Program-made: the position numbers and the translations under genes
The notes under the pieces: model-generated
The model's database searches: none
What the model was told of the DNA's origin: nothing
The model's input: the letters and a program-made list of their open reading frames with translations, nothing else
Origin: an uncultured Rhodobacter sp.
Lineage (GTDB): Bacteria > Pseudomonadota > Alphaproteobacteria > Rhodobacterales > Rhodobacteraceae
NCBI GenBank assembly: GCA_945952585.1
Contig: CAMFII010000006.1
Location: 173,160 to 237,159 of the forward strand
Direction of reading: 5' to 3'
DNA: 64,000 nt
Shown here: piece after piece, positions 43,904 to 51,442 of the stretch
Layout: every line of letters starts with the position of its first letter
Numbering within the stretch: position 1 is the first letter of the stretch

Positions 43904-44578
43904 ATGAAACGGACCGATCGTCTCTTCCAGATCCTCCAGCTTCTCCGCGATGGCGAATTGCATCGCGCAAGCGATCTCGCGCAGCAGCTCGATGTTTCGG
44001 TGCGCACGATCTGGCGCGACATGAAGACCCTCGCGGCGAGCGGCCTGCCGATCGAGGGGGAACGCGGTCTTGGCTATATTCTTGGCGCGCCGATCACCCT
44101 TCCGCCAGTCGCGCTCGGCAAGGAGGAACTCGAGGCGCTGCGCCTTGGCATCACCCTCGTCTCCAGCGCCCAGGACCCGGCGACCGCGCGGGCGGCGAAA
44201 AGCCTGGCCGCCAAGATCGCCGCCGTTGCCCCCTTCGGCACCGAGGAAACCGGCAGCGAGAGTTTCGTCTTCTCGACACCCGAGGCGGCCCGCGCCGCCC
44301 CGTATCTCGGCCTGCTGCGCCGCGCCCTGCGCGACCGGCTGATGCTGACTTTGCACTATCGCGACGAGGGCGGAACCGAAAGCGAGCGGCGGATCAGGCC
44401 CCTGCACCTGGAATACTGGGGCCATGCCTGGATCCTGACCGCCTGGTGCGAATTATCACAGGATTTCCGGGTGTTCCGCGTTGATCTTGTGACGTCTCTT
44501 CAGCCCGACGGCACTGCCTTCCTTCCCGAGCCGGGCAAGACGGCCGAAGATTACCTCGCCCGCCTCGTCCGCGCCTGA
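43904..44578 (+). CDS. YafY-type HTH/WYL-domain transcriptional regulator
   Basis: 224 residues. An HTH_11 domain (about 5-60, with ELHRASDLAQQLDVSVRTIWRDM) is followed by a WYL-type ligand-sensing domain (about 135-205, with LTLHYRDEGGTESERRIRPLHLEYWGHAWILTA split over two strands). WYL regulators sense nucleic acids or small molecules. It meets the DUF2239 stop end to end (convergent, no gap). Confidence 0.9.
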   Translation: MKRTDRLFQILQLLRDGELHRASDLAQQLDVSVRTIWRDMKTLAASGLPIEGERGLGYILGAPITLPPVALGKEELEALRLGITLVSSAQDPATARAAKSLAAKIAAVAPFGTEETGSESFVFSTPEAARAAPYLGLLRRALRDRLMLTLHYRDEGGTESERRIRPLHLEYWGHAWILTAWCELSQDFRVFRVDLVTSLQPDGTAFLPEPGKTAEDYLARLVRA

Positions 44579-45133
44579 TCAGGCGTTCCAAAGGCGCAGG
44601 GCATGGTCTCGAATGTCCGCTGGCCAATCGGTGATCAGTATGCGAAAGCGGCCCCCGTCGCCGGCGAAGAGCGCACGCGAGGCTTCCTCGAACCCTGGCA
44701 AATCCCCGGCGATGCCCGACAGGAAGCGATAGCAGCGCTCTCGCGCCTGGCGGAGCGCCGTGCGCCCGTCATCCGCCTTGCGGGCCTCGTCCACCAGCCG
44801 GCGCAGCGCGGCAGACGCGCCGCCGGGCTGTTCTGCCAGCCAGTCCCAGTGGCGGGGAAGCAGCGTCACCTCGCGAGCGGTCACCCCAAGCCGCGGCCGG
44901 CCCCTGCCACGGGCGGGGCCTTCTGCGGGCGGGGCGAAGCGCCGCCGCACCTCCTCGTCGCTGCCACGCAGGTCGAGGTCGAGAACCCGTCCCGTGGCAT
45001 CGTCGAAGATCAGGATCGGCCCTGCATTGGCGTCCTGCTGCCGAACGGCGACCGCCACCTCGGCCAGCGGTCCCTGCGCGATGCGGCTCTGGCCCTGAAA
45101 GGCCGTCCAGCTGGGGGGGGTCTGGTCATTCAT
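44579..45133 (-). CDS. DUF2239 family protein
   Basis: 184 residues. It contains TAFQGQSRIAQGPLAEVAVA and ILIFDDATGRVLDLDLRG, typical of DUF2239, then GRGRPRLGVTAREVTLLPRH, which resembles a ribbon-like or basic DNA-contact segment. Function unknown. The ATG at 45133 has AAGGAGATCG upstream. It is transcribed away from the GIY-YIG gene through a shared operator-promoter region. Confidence 0.85.
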   Translation of the reverse strand: MNDQTPPSWTAFQGQSRIAQGPLAEVAVAVRQQDANAGPILIFDDATGRVLDLDLRGSDEEVRRRFAPPAEGPARGRGRPRLGVTAREVTLLPRHWDWLAEQPGGASAALRRLVDEARKADDGRTALRQARERCYRFLSGIAGDLPGFEEASRALFAGDGGRFRILITDWPADIRDHALRLWNA

Positions 45134-45152
45134 TGCGATCTCCTTCGCGCAT

Positions 45153-45202
45153 GAATTTACCCGGGCAATAATCCTTGTCAATATTACCCGGGTAAATTAT
45201 AG
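45153..45202. promoter_or_regulatory. Divergent overlapping promoters with two inverted operator copies
   Basis: Site 1 (45154-45170, plus) is AATTTACCCGGGCAATA and site 2 (45182-45198, minus) is AATTTACCCGGGTAATA, identical at 16 of 17 bases and inverted. For the DUF2239 gene, TTGACA (45176-45181, minus) and TAAATT (45154-45159) are 16 nt apart, so site 1 covers the -10. For the GIY-YIG gene, TTGTCA (45175-45180, plus) and TTATAG (45197-45202) are 16 nt apart and site 2 covers the spacer up to the -10. A dimeric repressor is the simplest reading; none is coded next to it except the WYL regulator one gene away. Confidence 0.75.
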
Positions 45203-45227
45203 CGACCGCTGACAGAAGGAATCGACC

Positions 45228-45563
45228 ATGACCTCCACCGCCCGCAAGACCGCGATCAACGATTACAAGGAGCGCAAAGCCTCAGCCGGGATCTACGCGA
45301 TCCGTTGCGCGGCCTCGGGCCAGTGCTGGGTCGGGCGCGCACCGGATACTGACGCCATCGCCAATCGTGTCTGGTTCATGCTGCGCCAGAACGCCAGCAC
45401 CCATCGCAGCCTGCAGGAGGCCTGGAATCTTCACGGGGCCGAAGTCTTCACCCTCGAGATCGTCGAAGTGCTCGACGAAGACCTGACCCCCTATGCCCGG
45501 CAGGACGCGCTGAAGACGCGGCTCTGGCATTGGGCCTCAGCCCTGGGCGCCGCGACGATCTGA
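45228..45563 (+). CDS. GIY-YIG nuclease-like protein
   Basis: 111 residues. AGIYAIRCAASGQCWVGRA aligns with the GIY...YIG pair of the domain, with YIG read as WVG; later LQEAWNLHGAEVFTLEIVEVL matches the rest of the fold. The tyrosine of YIG is missing, so activity is uncertain. AAGGA precedes the ATG. It shares a divergent regulated promoter with the DUF2239 gene, suggesting a joint function. Confidence 0.8.
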   Translation: MTSTARKTAINDYKERKASAGIYAIRCAASGQCWVGRAPDTDAIANRVWFMLRQNASTHRSLQEAWNLHGAEVFTLEIVEVLDEDLTPYARQDALKTRLWHWASALGAATI

Positions 45564-45570
45564 GGCGTAA

Positions 45571-45617
45571 GCCAAGATCCTTCGAAGGATCTTGGCAAAC
45601 TTCTTCGAAGAATTTTG
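45571..45617. repeat. Tandem palindromes between convergent genes, probable bidirectional terminator
   Basis: A perfect 26-nt palindrome (45571-45596, halves GCCAAGATCCTTC) is followed at once by an imperfect one (45596-45617) centred on CTTCTTCGAAGAA with one mismatch pair. They fill the gap between the stops of the GIY-YIG and SDR genes. The position suits termination in both directions, though T-runs are short. The layout resembles the pair at 8932-8985. Confidence 0.7.
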
Positions 45618-45627
45618 CAGCGCGGTA

Positions 45628-46407
45628 TCAGAGCGTCGCGTTGATCGCGCCGCCATCCAGCAGGATGTTCTGCCCGACGATGAAGCCCGCATGGGCCGAG
45701 CACAGGAAGGCGCACATCGCACCGAACTCCTGCGCTGTGCCATAGCGCCCGACCGGGATGTTGGCGGCCCCGCGCCGTTCGACCTCGGCAACCGTGATGC
45801 CCTGCGCTTTTGCGGCGGCTTCGGCCAGGGCAACCGAGCGATCGGTTGCATGGCTGCCCGGCAGCAGGTTGTTGATCGTCACCCCGTGCTTGGCCACCTG
45901 CCGCGAGGTCCCCGCGACAAACCCCGTCAGCCCGGTGCGCGCGGTGTTCGACAGGCCGAGCGTCGGGATCGGCGCCTTGACCGATTGCGAGGTGATGTTG
46001 ACCACCCTGCCCCAGCCGCGCTCGATCATGCCCGGAAGGAACGCTTGCATCAGGGCGATCGGCGTCAGCGTGTTGGCGTCGATCGCGCGAATGAAGTCGT
46101 CGCGATTCCAGTCGGACCAGAGGCCGGGCGGCGGACCGCCGGCATTGGTCACGAGGATATCGATTTGCCCTGCCGCCGCGATCACACTGGCCCGCGCCGT
46201 CGCATCGGTGATGTCACCCGCCACGGTCAGCACCTTCACGCCGAAAGCCTTGCGGATGGATTCGGCTGTCATCTCCAGTGCCGCGGCCCCCCGGGCATTC
46301 AGCACCAGATCGACGCCGGCCTCGGCCAGCGCCTCTGCGCAGCCGCGACCCAGCCCCTTCGACGCCCCGCAGACCAGCGCCCGCTTGCCCCTGATGCCAA
46401 GATCCAT
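45628..46407 (-). CDS. Short-chain dehydrogenase/reductase family protein, atypical active site
   Basis: 259 residues. The Rossmann motif GASKGLGRG (14-22), NNAG-like TNAGG (about 87-91) and C-terminal GQNILLDGG are typical. A Ser is present near 140 (ITSQS), but the expected YxxxK reads LSNTAR (152-157), so the catalytic Tyr and Lys are absent, as in a divergent SDR subgroup. GGAGGCGGCG precedes the ATG at 46407. Substrate unknown. It ends 11 nt from the palindrome pair. Confidence 0.85.
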   Translation of the reverse strand: MDLGIRGKRALVCGASKGLGRGCAEALAEAGVDLVLNARGAAALEMTAESIRKAFGVKVLTVAGDITDATARASVIAAAGQIDILVTNAGGPPPGLWSDWNRDDFIRAIDANTLTPIALMQAFLPGMIERGWGRVVNITSQSVKAPIPTLGLSNTARTGLTGFVAGTSRQVAKHGVTINNLLPGSHATDRSVALAEAAAKAQGITVAEVERRGAANIPVGRYGTAQEFGAMCAFLCSAHAGFIVGQNILLDGGAINATL

Positions 46408-46506
46408 CGCCGCCTCCAATTTGTCCTTATCCCGCAGTATCATCGTGGCTGCGGAACGAGAAGGCGGTTTGACCTTGCCCGGCCCCGCGCCCAAGATCGG
46501 CACCAG

Positions 46507-47505
46507 ATGACAGACGAGAGCACTCCTTTCACCGATCCGCGCGGCCAGGCGGTTCAGGTCTTTGCGGCCGAGGATTTCCGCGTCCTCAGCGGTGTCAATC
46601 GCGGCGAAGGCCCCGAAAGGCCCGACCTGCTGGAACCCGGCGACGTGTACGAACTTCGAAACGGCGCGCGCGCCCTGCGGATGCGGCTGGTCCAGAAGGG
46701 CGACGGGGCGGAGGTGTCCGAAGGCTCGGAGGTCGGCGCGCCGGCGGACCGGCTCGACCTGCTGGCCGCCTTGGTCTTTCTGGCCGCGCATGGCGAGCGG
46801 GTGGAAATGCTGCTTTTGGGGCATTCCTCCGGCACCTACCTGCTGCCGATGTCACCGCTGGCGCGTCGGACCGGCTACACGCTGGTCGGCGTCGACGAGA
46901 CGCCGCGAGGGGTGCGGCTGACCGACCTGATCTGCGTCTCGTTTGCCCGCGGCACGCTCATCACGCTGCCGAGCGGCCTGCAACGGCCGATCGAAGAGCT
47001 GCAGGCGGGCGACCGGGTGCTGACGCGGGACCACGGCCCGCAGCCGGTGGCCTGGATCGGCCGGGCCGCGTTGCGGGCGATCGGCTCCTTCGCCCCGGTG
47101 GTGATCGGGGCAGGCACGCTTGGCAATGCCCGCGACCTGATCGTCAGCCAGCACCACCGCATTTTCCTGTATCAACCGCAGCGCCATGCGGGCCTGCGCA
47201 CCTCGGAGGTGCTGGTGCAGGCCAAGCACCTGGTCGACGGCGAGCAGGTCTTTCAGCGCGAGGGCGGCGTGGTGGAATATTTCAGCCTCGCCTTCGAGCG
47301 CCATGAAATCATCTACGCCGAGGGCATTCCCTGCGAGAGCCTGCTCGTCAGCGAGGCGACAGTCGCCCGCCTGCCGCCTGACATGGCAGAGGCGCTGCGC
47401 GAGCGGTTCCCGGGCTTGCGGCAGGACCAGCATTTCGGCACCGAGGCCGGACGCGAGGCTTTGGACGGGCTGCGAGACGCGCTGCTGCGCGGTCCCCGGA
47501 CCTGA
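46507..47505 (+). CDS. Hint-domain protein
   Basis: 332 residues. A poorly conserved N-terminal part (about 1-140) is followed by a Hint domain (about 143-285): SFARGTLITLPSG, PIEELQAGDRVLTRDHGPQPVAWIG, SQHHRIFL and FERHEIIYAEGIPCESLL. In most Rhodobacterales Hint proteins the residue before FxxGT is Cys; here it is Ser145, with a Cys at 143. Hint folds do self-cleavage or splicing in inteins and hedgehog proteins; their bacterial role is unclear. No signal peptide. It precedes prfC by 40 nt. Confidence 0.85.
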   Translation: MTDESTPFTDPRGQAVQVFAAEDFRVLSGVNRGEGPERPDLLEPGDVYELRNGARALRMRLVQKGDGAEVSEGSEVGAPADRLDLLAALVFLAAHGERVEMLLLGHSSGTYLLPMSPLARRTGYTLVGVDETPRGVRLTDLICVSFARGTLITLPSGLQRPIEELQAGDRVLTRDHGPQPVAWIGRAALRAIGSFAPVVIGAGTLGNARDLIVSQHHRIFLYQPQRHAGLRTSEVLVQAKHLVDGEQVFQREGGVVEYFSLAFERHEIIYAEGIPCESLLVSEATVARLPPDMAEALRERFPGLRQDQHFGTEAGREALDGLRDALLRGPRT

Positions 47506-47545
47506 CCAATGGACGAAACCCCGCCTTTGCGCTAACAGCGCGCCC

Positions 47546-49144
47546 ATGCTCGACAACCGCGCCCAGCTCCCGCCCGAAATCGCCCGTCGCCGGACCTTTG
47601 CGATCATCTCGCACCCCGACGCCGGCAAGACCACGCTGACCGAAAAGTTCCTGCTGTTCGGGGGCGCGATCCAGATGGCGGGGCAGGTCCGCGCCAAGGG
47701 CGAGGCGCGGCGCACGCGGTCGGACTTCATGAAGCTGGAACAGGAGCGCGGGATCTCGGTCTCCGCTTCGGCCATGTCCTTCGACTACCGCCAGTTCCGC
47801 TTCAACCTCGTCGACACGCCCGGCCACTCGGACTTTTCCGAGGACACCTACCGCACGCTGACCGCCGTCGATGCCGCGATCATGGTGATCGACGGCGCGA
47901 AGGGCGTGGAAAGCCAGACGCGCAAGCTCTTCGAAGTCTGCCGGTTGCGCGACCTGCCGATCCTGACCTTCTGCAACAAGATGGACCGGGAAAGCCGCGA
48001 CACCTTCGAGATCATCGACGAGATCCAGGAAAACTTGGCGATCGACGTGTCGCCTGCAAGCTGGCCGATCGGCATGGGCCGCGACTTCGTCGGGTGCTAC
48101 GACATCCTGCATGACCGGCTGGAGCTGATGGACCGCGCCGACCGCAACCGGGTGGCGGAGTCGATCAAGATCGACGGTCTAGACGACCCGAAGCTGGCCG
48201 AACATGTCCCGGCCGAGCTGCTGGCGAAGCTCCGCGAGGAGCTGGAGATGGCGAAGGAGCTGCTGCCCGCCTTCGATCGCGAAGCGTTCCTGAACGGTTC
48301 GATGACGCCGATCTGGTTCGGTTCGGCCATCAACTCCTTCGGGGTGAAGGAACTGATGGACGGGATCGGCGAATACGGCCCCGTCCCGCAGATCCAGAAG
48401 GCGTCGGAGCGCGGCATTCTGCCCGAAGAACCGGCGGTGACCGGCTTCGTCTTCAAGGTGCAGGCCAACATGGATCCCAAGCACCGCGACCGGGTTGCCT
48501 TCGTCCGCCTCGCCTCGGGGCATTTCGAGCGGGGCATGAAGCTGCTGCATGTCCGGTCGAAGAAGCCGATGGCCGTGTCGAACCCGGTCCTGTTCCTGGC
48601 CGCCGACCGCGAACTGGCGGAAGAGGCCTGGGCGGGCGACATCATCGGCATCCCGAACCATGGACAGCTTCGCATCGGCGACGCGCTGACCGAGGGCGAG
48701 ACGCTGCGCTTCACCGGCATCCCGAGCTTCGCGCCGGAACTGCTGCAAGGGGTCCGCGCCGGGGATCCGATGAAGGCCAAGCACCTGGAAAAGGCGTTGA
48801 TGCAGTTTGCCGAGGAAGGCGCGGCCAAGGTGTTCAAGCCGATGATCGGCTCGGGCTTCATCGTCGGCGTTGTGGGGGCCCTGCAATTCGACGTGCTGGC
48901 AAGCCGGATCGAGCAGGAATACCAGCTGCCCGTCCGCTTCGAGGGCTCGCAATTCACCTCGGCGAGGTGGGTCTCGGGCCCCAAGGCGTCGTTGGAGAAG
49001 CTCATCAACGTCAACAAGGGTCACATGGCCTATGACCATGACGGTGACGCGGTCTTCCTGACTCGCCTGCAATGGGACATCGACCGCGTCCAGCGCGACT
49101 ATCCCGACCTGAAGCTGACGGCGACGAAAGAGATGATGGTGTGA
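47546..49144 (+). CDS. prfC: Peptide chain release factor 3
   Basis: 532 residues. GTPase motifs are all present: SHPDAGKTTLTEK (G1), QERGISVSASAM (G2), DTPGHSDFSEDT (G3) and CNKMDRE (G4), followed by the RF3 beta-barrel domains II and III. RF3-GTP removes RF1 or RF2 from the ribosome after peptide release. The start at 47546 gives the family N-terminus. The stop overlaps the next gene's GTG (GTGA). Confidence 0.95.
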   Translation: MLDNRAQLPPEIARRRTFAIISHPDAGKTTLTEKFLLFGGAIQMAGQVRAKGEARRTRSDFMKLEQERGISVSASAMSFDYRQFRFNLVDTPGHSDFSEDTYRTLTAVDAAIMVIDGAKGVESQTRKLFEVCRLRDLPILTFCNKMDRESRDTFEIIDEIQENLAIDVSPASWPIGMGRDFVGCYDILHDRLELMDRADRNRVAESIKIDGLDDPKLAEHVPAELLAKLREELEMAKELLPAFDREAFLNGSMTPIWFGSAINSFGVKELMDGIGEYGPVPQIQKASERGILPEEPAVTGFVFKVQANMDPKHRDRVAFVRLASGHFERGMKLLHVRSKKPMAVSNPVLFLAADRELAEEAWAGDIIGIPNHGQLRIGDALTEGETLRFTGIPSFAPELLQGVRAGDPMKAKHLEKALMQFAEEGAAKVFKPMIGSGFIVGVVGALQFDVLASRIEQEYQLPVRFEGSQFTSARWVSGPKASLEKLINVNKGHMAYDHDGDAVFLTRLQWDIDRVQRDYPDLKLTATKEMMV

Positions 49145-49749
49145 TCAACATTCATGATCTCAATGAATATTTTCAGCTGGCGTTTAATTTCACTGCGGTC
49201 GTGGTCGCTCCAATCGCCATCTGGCGACTTTCTCAAGAATTCATCCGCTCACGCAGGGAGAACGAGAGTCGCGCTGAAAAAGCTCTTCGACTGGATGAAG
49301 TCACATCTTGGGGAAAGGACGTTATCGAATCTCTGGCTGCGGTAATGGTCTTGACCGATAAGAACTCTTCGGCTGTCACAGACCGTGATACCAGAATTAT
49401 GGAATTGGGCATTAAAACATCGGCACTCATCGAGATTGGTCGTCTATACTTCAAGAATGTCTCGCAGGATCAATACGGAACCGAAAAGGATTCTGCATAT
49501 CGTGGCTATCGTCCTTTGGTTTTGGATTATATACTCGTGGCTCATGAAATCTGCCAGAGATGGCCGGACATAAGCGAAGAACAAACCAAACACGATCTGC
49601 ATGTGGCAGCGGAGACGGCCCTACGGCGCTTTGTGAGCTTAATTCAAAAAGAAATTGGCCGTACCGGCTCAAAGGACCCAGCCTCTGCTCGGGCGGGGAA
49701 CGGGAATCCTCTGGACCAAATCCTATCTGAACTAAAGTCGTTTGGTTAA
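49141..49749 (+). CDS. Orphan membrane-anchored hypothetical protein, low G+C
   Basis: 202 residues from a GTG overlapping the prfC stop. One N-terminal membrane helix (about 14-28, FNFTAVVVAPIAIWRL) is followed by a charged helix (SRRENESRAEKALRLDEV) and a soluble helical domain with SALIEIGRLYFKNV and YRGYRPLVLDYILVAHEIC. No family named with confidence. Base composition is close to half G+C by eye, well below its neighbours, which suggests acquisition. Start choice is an inference from the GTGA overlap. Confidence 0.7.
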   Translation: MINIHDLNEYFQLAFNFTAVVVAPIAIWRLSQEFIRSRRENESRAEKALRLDEVTSWGKDVIESLAAVMVLTDKNSSAVTDRDTRIMELGIKTSALIEIGRLYFKNVSQDQYGTEKDSAYRGYRPLVLDYILVAHEICQRWPDISEEQTKHDLHVAAETALRRFVSLIQKEIGRTGSKDPASARAGNGNPLDQILSELKSFG

Positions 49750-49809
49750 GAGATACAACAAAAATGGAATTGTCTTTCACCGAGCAATTTGGTTGAGACC
49801 AATCCCAAA

Positions 49810-50433
49810 ATGAAGGCGCAATCGGTGATCCGCCAAAACCGCGTCCTGCCCACCGGCGAGATCGTCGCCATCGCGGGACGCGGGCTGTTCACCGGCAATC
49901 GCGGCATCCTGCATGACGAACATCGGCAGTTGGGCCGGCCGCGCTGGCGACATCCGCACTGGATCATCTGCGCGCTGTCCTACAAGGCCGTGCGACGGCA
50001 GGTGATGTCCCCCGGCACCTGGACCGAGTTGTTCTTCCTCGACGAGGCGGTGGCGCTTGCCGCCGGGCACCGCCCCTGCGCCCTCTGCCGTCGCCCCGCC
50101 TACGAGGCCTTCCGCGACGGCTGGCAGGCCGAGACGGGCATCCGCCCCTCGGCCATCGCGATGGACCGCGCCCTTCATGCCGCGCGGCTCGGCAAGGGTG
50201 GCGAGCAGCGCCGCCATAGGGCCGACTGGGTCAGCCTGCCCCCGGGCGCCTTCGTCTGGTATCAGGGCGCGGCGTGGCTCGTCTCGGCAGACCAACTGCG
50301 GCGCTACAGCCCCTCCGGCTATGACGCCACAGGGTCCCGCCCCGAAAATGGCAGGGCCGAGGTGATGACCCCGGCCCCGACCCTTGCCGTGCTGCGTGCG
50401 GGCTACCAGCCCGTCCTGCATCCGACCGCCTGA
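49810..50433 (+). CDS. Hypothetical protein with a CxxC pair
   Basis: 207 residues. There is a probable metal-binding CALCRR (Cys-x-x-Cys, about 92-95) in AAGHRPCALCRRPAYEAFRDGW, with several His around it (HRQLGRPRWRHPHW). No known enzyme motif seen. The composition is G+C-rich like the bulk of the window, unlike the gene before it. A TTG 21 nt upstream is an alternative start. It is convergent with osmC, with no gap between the stops. Confidence 0.72.
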   Translation: MKAQSVIRQNRVLPTGEIVAIAGRGLFTGNRGILHDEHRQLGRPRWRHPHWIICALSYKAVRRQVMSPGTWTELFFLDEAVALAAGHRPCALCRRPAYEAFRDGWQAETGIRPSAIAMDRALHAARLGKGGEQRRHRADWVSLPPGAFVWYQGAAWLVSADQLRRYSPSGYDATGSRPENGRAEVMTPAPTLAVLRAGYQPVLHPTA

Positions 50434-50865
50434 TCAGACGAGTTTCGCGTCCAGTGTGATCTCGGCGGCCTTCAGCAGCCGCGAAATGGGGCACCCGGCC
50501 TTGGCATCCGCCGCCGCCTTCTGGAAGGCCGCATCGCTGGCGCCCGGAATCTTCGCCTTCAGGTCGAGATGGATCTTCGTCACGGTCGGCGCCCCGTCGA
50601 TGAAGTCCAGCGTGACGGTCGCCGTGGTGTCGATCGCCTCGGCGGTCAGTCCGGCATTGCCGAGTTGCCCCGACAGCGCCATCGAGAAACAGGCGGCATG
50701 GGCGGCGCCGATCAGTTCTTCGGGATTGGTCCCCTTCTCGCCCTCGAACCGCTTGCGAAAGTCGTAAGGCAAGGCCGACAGCCCGCCCGAGGCGGTCGAG
50801 ATCTGTCCCTTTCCGGATTTCAGGTCGCCCGCCCAATGGGCCGATGCCGAATTTTTCACTGCCAT
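50434..50865 (-). CDS. osmC: OsmC/Ohr-family peroxiredoxin
   Basis: 143 residues. It has the two family Cys, Cys59 (AAHAACFSM) and Cys125 (KAGCPISRLL), and the GTNPEELIGAAHA motif. OsmC reduces organic hydroperoxides with thiols such as lipoyl proteins. The OsmC rather than Ohr subgroup is favoured by the KNSASAHWAGDLKSGKG start. AGGGAGAAAGACC precedes the ATG. Its start overlaps the end of the next gene by 10 nt. Confidence 0.9.
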   Translation of the reverse strand: MAVKNSASAHWAGDLKSGKGQISTASGGLSALPYDFRKRFEGEKGTNPEELIGAAHAACFSMALSGQLGNAGLTAEAIDTTATVTLDFIDGAPTVTKIHLDLKAKIPGASDAAFQKAAADAKAGCPISRLLKAAEITLDAKLV

Positions 50866-51356
50866 GGTCTTTCTCCCTCGTTCCAGGACGGCATCCTGCC
50901 GGCCGACAGGCAGAGGATGGGGCGGACAGCGCCGGGGTCAAGTGCGGGACAGGTGCGCCGATAGCCATGATCCGGACTGGACCTATCCAGGCGGATCAAA
51001 CGCGGCAGCGGCCGATCCCTTTGGCAATCGGCGATGGAGAGGCCCACGACCTGTTCACCAACGGGAAAACCGGCACCAAGCGGAACGATGGGGCCGCCCA
51101 CGGGCTGAACGTTCGTGCGGTGCAGCCTGCCGTCGGCCGTCCACGAGGCCAGAATCGCCGCCTCGCCGGTCCCGCGCTGGTCGAAGATCAGCCCGTATCG
51201 GGCCGATGCCGAGACGGCATGAAAGCTCAGATGCACCTGTCTGAAACAGGGCTCGGCTCCGGCCGAAAACCGGGCATCGGTTGAACTGTTGGTCTGGGAT
51301 AGGGCCGAGCACGGCAGCAATGCCATGAAACCCGCGAAAACAGCGGAGAGACGCAT
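50856..51356 (-). CDS. Hypothetical secreted protein
   Basis: 166 residues with a plausible signal peptide (about 1-20, MRLSAVFAGFMALLPCSALS). The rest has four Cys and no recognised domain; the final 40 residues are Arg/Pro-rich and may be out of family. Its frame overlaps the osmC start by 10 nt. No good ribosome site is seen before 51356, and an ATG five codons upstream would add MWIFI. Could be a degraded gene. Confidence 0.5.
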   Translation of the reverse strand: MRLSAVFAGFMALLPCSALSQTNSSTDARFSAGAEPCFRQVHLSFHAVSASARYGLIFDQRGTGEAAILASWTADGRLHRTNVQPVGGPIVPLGAGFPVGEQVVGLSIADCQRDRPLPRLIRLDRSSPDHGYRRTCPALDPGAVRPILCLSAGRMPSWNEGERPWQ

Positions 51357-51442
51357 GATGAAAATCCACAATTGAAAAGGTCGTCGTTAAATGCGGAGAG
51401 TGTTCCGCAGCCAGGGCTCTGGCGCAAGACTCAAAGCGGCAT

